Below, in pieces: positions 61,971-64,000 of a stretch of DNA of 64,000 bases. The DNA is from Thalassospira profundimaris. Its GTDB lineage: Bacteria > Pseudomonadota > Alphaproteobacteria > Rhodospirillales > Thalassospiraceae. The position numbers were made by a program, and so were the translations under genes. The stretch is taken from positions 1-64,000 of the forward strand of contig NZ_JPWI01000005.1 in assembly GCF_003326795.1 (NCBI RefSeq), read 5' to 3'. The notes under the pieces are model-generated. The model saw nothing but the letters and a program-made list of their open reading frames with translations. It searched no databases and had not been told where the DNA came from. The first letter of the stretch is position 1. Each line of letters opens with the position of its first letter.

Positions 61971-64000
61971 GAAGCGGAAACTCCGTTCTTCTGAAAGCGC
62001 AGGAATATGCGTGTAACGATACTGATGGCTCCGCCCGTCAGCATCAATATCATGCCTGCCCATACCCATGTCATCATTGGCAGGAAGCGGACCGAGACGA
62101 CCCGTCCGCCATCATCGGCGCGATCGCCGACAGAAACGTGCAAGTCCCCGTCACGACCATGCCAGATACCCGCTTCACGGGTTTCAACGCCGCGGATCGG
62201 ATAATAACGAATTTCCGGATAGAGCTCGGTAACAGGAAGGGCATGACGATAGAGAATGAATTTTGCCTGCCGGGTGGCATAGTTTTCACCAGCCAGCAGA
62301 GACACACCTTCATATTGAAGGTTGTAGGGGCCAGCCTGGATGCTTTGACCGGCGCGCGCAGACACAACAATCTGTTCTTCCCAGATGCTGCTTGCAGCCC
62401 CGCCAGCCAGCATGACGGCCAGACCAATATGGGCAAGGGTCATGCTCAGATAACGCGGCCCCAGAAGCTGAAGGTTTCGGTATTTGCTTTCACCGTGATC
62501 GGGCTGTCGCCACAGGCGCGCCCAAAGGTCGCTAAGCGATGCGGTCAAAATCCAGCCCGCCAGTCCGATGCCGATCAGCGGGGCCGGTGAAAGGTCAATA
62601 AAGCGGATCGACACAAACAGAAAAATGATCAGTGACAGGATGGCGGCAAGCTTCATGCGCCGACCGATCAGCCATACTTCATCCTGACGCCAGCGCAATG
62701 TCGGGGCAAAGCCCATCAGTAACAATAGCGGGACTGTCATCGGAACCAGAACTTCAACATAGAAAGGTCCGCCGACTGTAATGTTTTCACCGCCAAGCCA
62801 GCGTAATACCAGCGGATAGATGGTCCCAATCAGAACCACTGCAGCAATCAGCGCAAGAATGACACTGTTAAGGAACATGCTGCTTTCGCGCGAAATCGGC
62901 TCGAAGGGTCTTGGTTCACCCAGATTGTCGCTGCGTTGCCAGAACAGATAATATGATCCGGCAAAGACCACACAGAACCCGATCAGAAGGGTCATGCTGT
63001 CGCCGGATTTCATCAGGGTTTCGGTAAGCGGACCAAACAGGTCCGAGCGGGTCAGATAAACACCGAACCAGCCAACGGCGAGTGCCGAAAGTCCAAGAAA
63101 TGCCGTCCAGCCCTTAAGCGTTTCGGTTTTTTCAAGCACAGCCCGGCAATGCACAAGAGCCGTGGTCAAAAGCCAGGGCAACAGCAAGCTGTTCTCTGCC
63201 GTATCCCAATACCACCAGTTCCCCCATGCCTGCTGGCTATAGGATCGATAGGCATTGATCGCAATGGCAGTTCCAAGCGAAACCCAGGACATAATTGTCC
63301 AGAAGCGCATGGTTTCGGCGATACGGCGATCAAACTTTTTGTCAAGCAGGCCCGAGATGGTCAGGGCATAAATTACGGCCAGTCCGGCAAGGCCAAGATA
63401 CAGGAACGGTTCGCGCAGAACCCGCAACACATCCTGATTTTGCGGATTCATGCCACGTCCATCAAGCGGGGCAACAGCCATCCGCAAAAACGGGTCGGCA
63501 TCAATCAGTGTTGCGAGCCCCAGGACGGCAATCAACAGACCAAGAACAGACAGGGCATTGTGATACAGCGATCCGTCATCGTCTTGGGCATAGGATGATT
63601 TTTCCGGGGTAAAAAGCTGAATGGCAAGAACCACATTGACCAGCGATACCGCCAACAACCAAAGCACCATCGCCCCGCCATCAGGGGTAAAGGCGGCTCC
63701 GATGCGGAACAATAATGGCGTGGATGAATGGCTTACATCCGCAACAATCGGCAGGCTGAAGTCGCTAACAATGAAAGCATGCAGAAGACCTGCCTCGGCG
63801 ATGATTGCCAGCACCAGAATACCGAGTGGCAGAATCAGATACGGGCTGGTCTGGCGAGGAAGATCTTGCGTGGGGAGCCTGACGGACATATTGCCCGGAC
63901 CATCCGAAAACGGACCGGGGGAACCGCCTGCAAGCACAGTTGCCGGTCCCAGCAAGGAGGACCGTATAGACGAGCGCAGCCAAAGCGGGCTGCACAGCAC
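61967..64000 (-). CDS. ccmF: heme lyase subunit CcmF, divergent and incomplete at the window edge
   Basis: A CcmF/CcsA-superfamily multi-span protein; 677 residues are visible, running to the right edge, so the 5' end is lost or altered. The WWD motif is GNWWYWDTAENSLLLPW and the transmembrane histidines are present (ALVHC, MTLAHIGLA). The two periplasmic histidines that bind heme in E. coli CcmF are missing: the segment matching IFHPPLLY reads LREPFLY (Arg196), and the one matching SVHAF lies in RSDLFGPLTETL. HEGS is replaced by DGGA. The N-terminal 45 residues do not look like CcmF, while another frame at 63935-63995 encodes a hydrophobic stretch, so a frameshift near 63940 is possible. The stop overlaps the ccmG start. 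Confidence 0.85.
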   Translation of the reverse strand: MLCSPLWLRSSIRSSLLGPATVLAGGSPGPFSDGPGNMSVRLPTQDLPRQTSPYLILPLGILVLAIIAEAGLLHAFIVSDFSLPIVADVSHSSTPLLFRIGAAFTPDGGAMVLWLLAVSLVNVVLAIQLFTPEKSSYAQDDDGSLYHNALSVLGLLIAVLGLATLIDADPFLRMAVAPLDGRGMNPQNQDVLRVLREPFLYLGLAGLAVIYALTISGLLDKKFDRRIAETMRFWTIMSWVSLGTAIAINAYRSYSQQAWGNWWYWDTAENSLLLPWLLTTALVHCRAVLEKTETLKGWTAFLGLSALAVGWFGVYLTRSDLFGPLTETLMKSGDSMTLLIGFCVVFAGSYYLFWQRSDNLGEPRPFEPISRESSMFLNSVILALIAAVVLIGTIYPLVLRWLGGENITVGGPFYVEVLVPMTVPLLLLMGFAPTLRWRQDEVWLIGRRMKLAAILSLIIFLFVSIRFIDLSPAPLIGIGLAGWILTASLSDLWARLWRQPDHGESKYRNLQLLGPRYLSMTLAHIGLAVMLAGGAASSIWEEQIVVSARAGQSIQAGPYNLQYEGVSLLAGENYATRQAKFILYRHALPVTELYPEIRYYPIRGVETREAGIWHGRDGDLHVSVGDRADDGGRVVSVRFLPMMTWVWAGMILMLTGGAISIVTRIFLRFQKNGVSAS

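Overview
The window looks like a chromosomal segment of a marine-type alphaproteobacterium, most like Rhodospirillales such as Thalassospira. This is an inference from gene content (an ethylmalonyl-CoA pathway cluster, ispH-thrB-rnhA order, a ctaCDBGE-SURF1 cytochrome oxidase operon, ETF-quinone oxidoreductase and a ccm operon), the AGGAG-type ribosome binding sites and the moderate GC content; no database was consulted.

Layout. 1-7 kb: ethylmalonyl-CoA pathway genes (mcd and ccr leftward, ecm rightward from a shared intergenic region with a 22-bp perfect palindrome), then a divergent TetR regulator/SDR oxidoreductase pair with twin operator-like palindromes. 7-13 kb: tag glycosylase, a GGDEF-EAL protein, and the leftward ispH-thrB-rnhA group. 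13-18.5 kb: a lipoprotein, a tandem glycine riboswitch and the glycine cleavage operon gcvT-gcvH-gcvPA-gcvPB. 18.6-25 kb: two CheZ-like paralogues flanking a small conserved protein, a peroxiredoxin, a DsbD-type reductase and YqgE. 25.7-32 kb: the aa3-type cytochrome c oxidase operon, including a 46-residue coxF-like gene nested between ctaB and ctaG. 32-42 kb: M32 peptidase, cyclic-nucleotide-binding protein, thrC, M16 peptidase, ROK kinase, cutC, a GAF-GGDEF protein and a hybrid histidine kinase.

42.2-51.9 kb is a 9.7-kb genomic island inserted at the 3' end of tRNA-Gln. A 19-bp copy of the tRNA 3' end marks the far boundary, doubled GTGTAACACC motifs lie just inside both ends, and a tyrosine integrase sits at the left end. 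The tRNA terminator has been left on the far side of the island. The cargo is a tightly packed five-gene operon: a four-helix membrane coiled-coil protein, a membrane-anchored VWA-like protein, an ExbB/MotA/ZorA-like membrane protein with a long coiled-coil tail, a single-span protein with an acidic residue in its helix (ExbD/MotB-like) and a secreted staphylococcal-type nuclease. I do not recognise this set as a named system; it is the best candidate here for something undescribed, possibly an envelope-located ion-driven defence or DNA-processing machine. The island also carries a serine recombinase, a pair of 73-bp repeats with a covarying hairpin, and a small zinc-ribbon protein.

52-64 kb returns to core genes: ispE, a TPR lipoprotein, ETF-QO, a family-4-like uracil-DNA glycosylase, a soluble lytic transglycosylase, and the leftward ccmF-ccmG-ccmH-ccmI genes for cytochrome c maturation. 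CcmF is cut or shifted at the right edge and lacks the two periplasmic histidines known to ligate heme in the family.

Functionally, Mcd (electrons via ETF to ETF-QO), Ccr and Ecm serve C2 assimilation. The oxidase operon and ccm genes build the respiratory chain, and the GGDEF/EAL and CheZ-like proteins point to a motile, c-di-GMP-regulated lifestyle.
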